From CAXBNB01 sp040151475 (lineage in GTDB: Bacteria; Bacteroidota; Bacteroidia; Cytophagales; Cyclobacteriaceae): a stretch of 15,037 nt of DNA. The translations under genes were made by a program, and so were the position numbers. Location: NCBI RefSeq assembly GCF_040151475.1, contig NZ_JBDKWG010000100.1, positions 1 to 15,037 of the forward strand, given 5' to 3'. The notes below the pieces were generated by a model that worked only from the letters and a program-made list of their open reading frames with translations, was not told the DNA's origin and did no database searches. This document shows, in pieces, positions 12,460 to 15,037 of this stretch. Positions within the stretch are counted from its first letter, which is position 1. Every line of letters begins with the position of its first letter.

Positions 12460-14823
12460 CTACGCTTGTTGCAGAATGCCTTCCACCTCTTTCATAATAG
12501 ATGATTTCTCTATTTTTACTGCCATTCTGAGAGCTTTCAATCCACTCACTCCCTGTAGCTCTTCTAACTCCAAATGTTCAATTTCTCCAACGAGCAAATC
12601 TTTTGATTTCAGATAGTCAACATATTTCATGTATTCAATAGCATCTTTTTCCTGACTGTAAATTATTGCTATTTTTCCGGGTTGAGTTACTCGCTCATCC
12701 GAGTCTTTTATCAATGCTTTGTCAATACGTTTTTTAATGATTTCGTACCTGATGTTGTATGCTCCATCGACATCAAATTTCTTTTCATCCATTCTAAACC
12801 GAATTGACAATGGAGCATTATGTACCAGTATTAGGTGCGTTGTTTCCAGAGGTAAAGGTAATTCTGGAATCATAGAAGCTGTTTTTCTTGCTATTTCCAC
12901 TGTCACCATCAATTGCCACAATCTCAGATTGCGCAGATAAACCTTATCAAATTTGAGTTTTTCAGACAAAGAGGCTCCTACATAAATATTGTGTTCCACA
13001 CCGTCGGTTTTGTATTTTTCGAAAAAGTGAGGAAACATTTCCTGAGCTTTCAATTCTTCTTCATCCAATACACTGCTGGTCACCTCATTGATCATTGTCA
13101 GGCTGTCTTCAAAATCTTTTCTTGCCTTATAAACTACTCCTAAGTTTTCATCCAGTTGTTGTTTGTAGCCACTTGTTTCTATGGAAAAATCAGGAATGTT
13201 GGCTTCTAAGTTGTCCATAAGAGGTTCTACTTCTGTCTGTAAAAACTCCAGTATGGAGACTTCATCGCCTGAAATAAGTTTTCGTTTCAGTATTTTGTAA
13301 TAATTATCCAGCCTGAAAATAGTTTCTTCCAGTATTGGCAAATTGTTGATCTGGTGTGCTTTTTTCAGTACTTTTCTGGCAAGTTGTAATTGTTCTTTTA
13401 AATCTGAATTGATAGCCCTATTACGTTCAATTGAAGAATTTCTAATGTCTGATGCGGCATATAGCGGATAGACATCATTAAAGATGATAGGTTTGGGAAT
13501 GGCAATTTTTCCATCATTTTCCTGAGCCAGTATATCACGAGCAGCATTCACAAACTTCCATTCTACGGTAGGGTGAATGGAAGTGTATTTCTCTTTGATA
13601 ATGGATTGAATTTTGTTTTCCATTTCTTCCGAACTCCTTTTTACAGCCACCGCAAAAAGTGGAAGTACTTCTTTGACCTTACTAAGAGTAATGGTATTCA
13701 ATTCACCAGCATTGGGTGTAGCCAACTCCAGCAATCCTACAAATTCATGATTGAAAAAAAGAGGTCCCAAGATCAGGGTTTGTAGTCCTTCGTGGATGAG
13801 CTTTTCTTCATAGCCACCCATCTTTGTACTTTTGGAAAGATCGTCTATCACTATGGGTTCTGGATTGTTTACAAACCAATCGTAGATAGAACTGTTTGTA
13901 ACTGTGCAGCCTATTCCTTCCTGATTTCCGATCAAAATGCTCCTGACGATCCTTTTACCAAAATTCATAAAGCTATTTGAGCTTTTTTGATAACCGGCGA
14001 TTCCCAGTTTCAATTCGGTAAGTTGAAATAATGACCTAAATCTGTTCTCAAGTTGATCAAACCCTTCCTTATTTACTATACTGTCTCTTTTTAAAAGATC
14101 ATCTTTTATTCTGGAAAGTACTTCTTCATTGGTTTGATCTCTGAGCTTGAAAATAATAATGCCTTGAAACTCGAAAAGGTGTGGAGGTAAATAATCCATC
14201 CATATCTGAAGATTATTCAAATTGTCAATCAGGAATTTGATGTCCTCATTGGATAGATTGGGTAGTTTTCCTTTTAAAATCACTTCACAGAAATTGGAGT
14301 TCAATTCGATTCGATAATGTTTTTTAAGTCCGGTTGTTGAGTCTATTAAAGTGTATAGGAAATATTTTTCTGTGTTAATAGTTACCCCATAGTACATTTT
14401 CATAATCAGTGCATAAGCATTGACAATCTTTTGTTCCATCATATCTTTCATATCCATTTCGGATATTAAAGCTTCGTATGATCCTGCTTTGTTCATCAGG
14501 TCTGAAAAAGACTGAGAGGAGTAAACGGCACTTGTGCTAAAGGGCACGTGTACCGATACCATTTCGTCAAGAGCAGGAGGAACGACTGCCGATAGTATAA
14601 GTTCTACCAATTCCTGATTTTCATCTACTACAGAAAGGTCGTCGATAGGTTGGAGAAACTCCGGATTTGCATTTACCTGCTTCACTATTTCTGTCGCTGA
14701 AAGTGCTTTGAATTTGTTTGGGTCATTGGTACGAACCTGCCAATAGCCAATAAGGTTTGTGAAACTAAGTTTGCTGCTGAAAGGGAACTTTTGTTGCTCC
14801 ATACATTTGTCAAGATTATTCAT
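12460..14823 (-). CDS. Large GAF-domain protein of unknown function
   Basis: 787 residues, soluble, with no signal peptide or membrane helices. A GAF-like domain spans roughly residues 255-395; its clearest parts are GIGCTVTNSSIYDWFVNN, PIVIDDLSKSTKMGG and LQTLILGPLFFNHEFVGLLELA, the usual late strands of ligand-sensing GAF domains. After it come VYPLYAASDIRNSSIERNRAI, a helical region (470-590) with coiled-coil character, and a C-terminal alpha/beta part (610-787) with LPLETTHLILVHNAPLSIRFRM. No kinase, HD, GGDEF, cyclase or HTH motif is seen, so the output is unknown. Similar large GAF proteins occur in Cytophagales, as recalled and not checked. It is a single-gene unit ended by the terminator at 12405-12441. 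ATG 14823 was taken as the longest plausible start; ATG at residue 8 is an alternative. Confidence 0.75.
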   Translation of the reverse strand: MNNLDKCMEQQKFPFSSKLSFTNLIGYWQVRTNDPNKFKALSATEIVKQVNANPEFLQPIDDLSVVDENQELVELILSAVVPPALDEMVSVHVPFSTSAVYSSQSFSDLMNKAGSYEALISEMDMKDMMEQKIVNAYALIMKMYYGVTINTEKYFLYTLIDSTTGLKKHYRIELNSNFCEVILKGKLPNLSNEDIKFLIDNLNNLQIWMDYLPPHLFEFQGIIIFKLRDQTNEEVLSRIKDDLLKRDSIVNKEGFDQLENRFRSLFQLTELKLGIAGYQKSSNSFMNFGKRIVRSILIGNQEGIGCTVTNSSIYDWFVNNPEPIVIDDLSKSTKMGGYEEKLIHEGLQTLILGPLFFNHEFVGLLELATPNAGELNTITLSKVKEVLPLFAVAVKRSSEEMENKIQSIIKEKYTSIHPTVEWKFVNAARDILAQENDGKIAIPKPIIFNDVYPLYAASDIRNSSIERNRAINSDLKEQLQLARKVLKKAHQINNLPILEETIFRLDNYYKILKRKLISGDEVSILEFLQTEVEPLMDNLEANIPDFSIETSGYKQQLDENLGVVYKARKDFEDSLTMINEVTSSVLDEEELKAQEMFPHFFEKYKTDGVEHNIYVGASLSEKLKFDKVYLRNLRLWQLMVTVEIARKTASMIPELPLPLETTHLILVHNAPLSIRFRMDEKKFDVDGAYNIRYEIIKKRIDKALIKDSDERVTQPGKIAIIYSQEKDAIEYMKYVDYLKSKDLLVGEIEHLELEELQGVSGLKALRMAVKIEKSSIMKEVEGILQQA

Positions 14824-15037
14824 ACACTTTGTGATTTTGTAGAAAGAGGTAAATAACTTACGCCAGTCAAAAATAGTTGTTGCAATGATTCATTATTATT
14901 AAATTTCTAGTATCCGACTAACTTTGAGAAGTTCAATAACAGTTAGTTTAGGTTGAAATTAAGGAGATTTTCCAAGATTTTCAAAAATACCCCCCTGTTT
15001 ACTGTTAAATAAGTTTAGTTGCATTATTTGAATAGTC
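14824..15037. other. Intergenic region upstream of the GAF gene
   Basis: No convincing gene on either strand up to the window end. It should hold the promoter of the leftward GAF gene, but no good TTTG/TAnnTTTG pair was found. A 7-bp inverted repeat, ACTAACT (14917-14923) with AGTTAGT (14941-14947), and a C6 run near 14992 are the only visible structures. Confidence 0.4.

Noticed and set aside
14889..14910. ATTATTATTAAATTTCT shared with 9443-9459 as a dispersed repeat
   Set aside because: Low-complexity A/T sequence in an AT-rich genome; 17 bp match is not convincing.
14959..15024. 21-codon minus strand frame upstream of the GAF gene
   Set aside because: Too short, no leader signal and no similarity; cannot be separated from chance.

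Overview
The window looks like chromosome of a marine or soil Bacteroidota, most likely order Cytophagales (Fulvivirga/Marivirga-like). The signs are AT-rich DNA, A-rich leaders before ATG without strong Shine-Dalgarno sites, promoter-like TAnnTTTG -7 elements, Bacteroidota-type families (DUF6428, DUF6567-like lipoprotein, a cyclase-TPR-AraC fusion, a large GAF protein), and secreted sulfatase and peptidases. The taxonomy is inference from protein style only. No rRNA, tRNA, CRISPR array or complete insertion sequence was seen.

Layout. 1-276: C-terminal end of a sulfatase (+). 344-2560: leftward arsenic operon, DUF6428 protein -> thioredoxin-type arsenate reductase -> ACR3 arsenite pump, with a palindromic operator candidate before it but no arsR beside it. 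2670-3374: gene graveyard, with a broken M43 metalloprotease (-) abutting the broken C-terminus of an outer-membrane beta-barrel protein (+). 3402-3550: a 133-bp MITE-like element with 21-bp terminal inverted repeats and an 8-bp target duplication. 3567-4541: MDR oxidoreductase (-). 4793-5161: small lipoprotein (-). 5453-7774: 773-residue fusion of nucleotide cyclase, TolB-like domain, TPRs and AraC-type HTH (-). 7983-9392: DUF4143-type AAA ATPase (+) behind a promoter covered by two related operator-like palindromes. 9468-10601: secreted protein of unknown function (-). 10687-12140: secreted M28 peptidase overlapping 3-methyladenine DNA glycosylase I (+). 12240-12383: 47-residue membrane protein (+). 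12405-12441: strong bidirectional terminator. 12460-14823: large GAF-domain protein (-). 14824-15037: its upstream region, with no gene seen.

How the parts may work together. The most interesting signal is a conserved block upstream of both the MDR oxidoreductase and the lipoprotein: a GTTCGkGATTATA box exactly 21 bp from a TAnnTTTG -7 element, with the box at the -33 position. Upstream of the lipoprotein the box recurs as a direct repeat 20 bp away. Both genes lie immediately downstream of the cyclase-TPR-AraC fusion. A testable model is that this fusion is a one-protein signalling device whose AraC domain activates these two promoters. The arsenic operon is a conventional detoxification pathway (arsenate reduction, then arsenite export) with an extra cysteine-rich DUF6428 protein.
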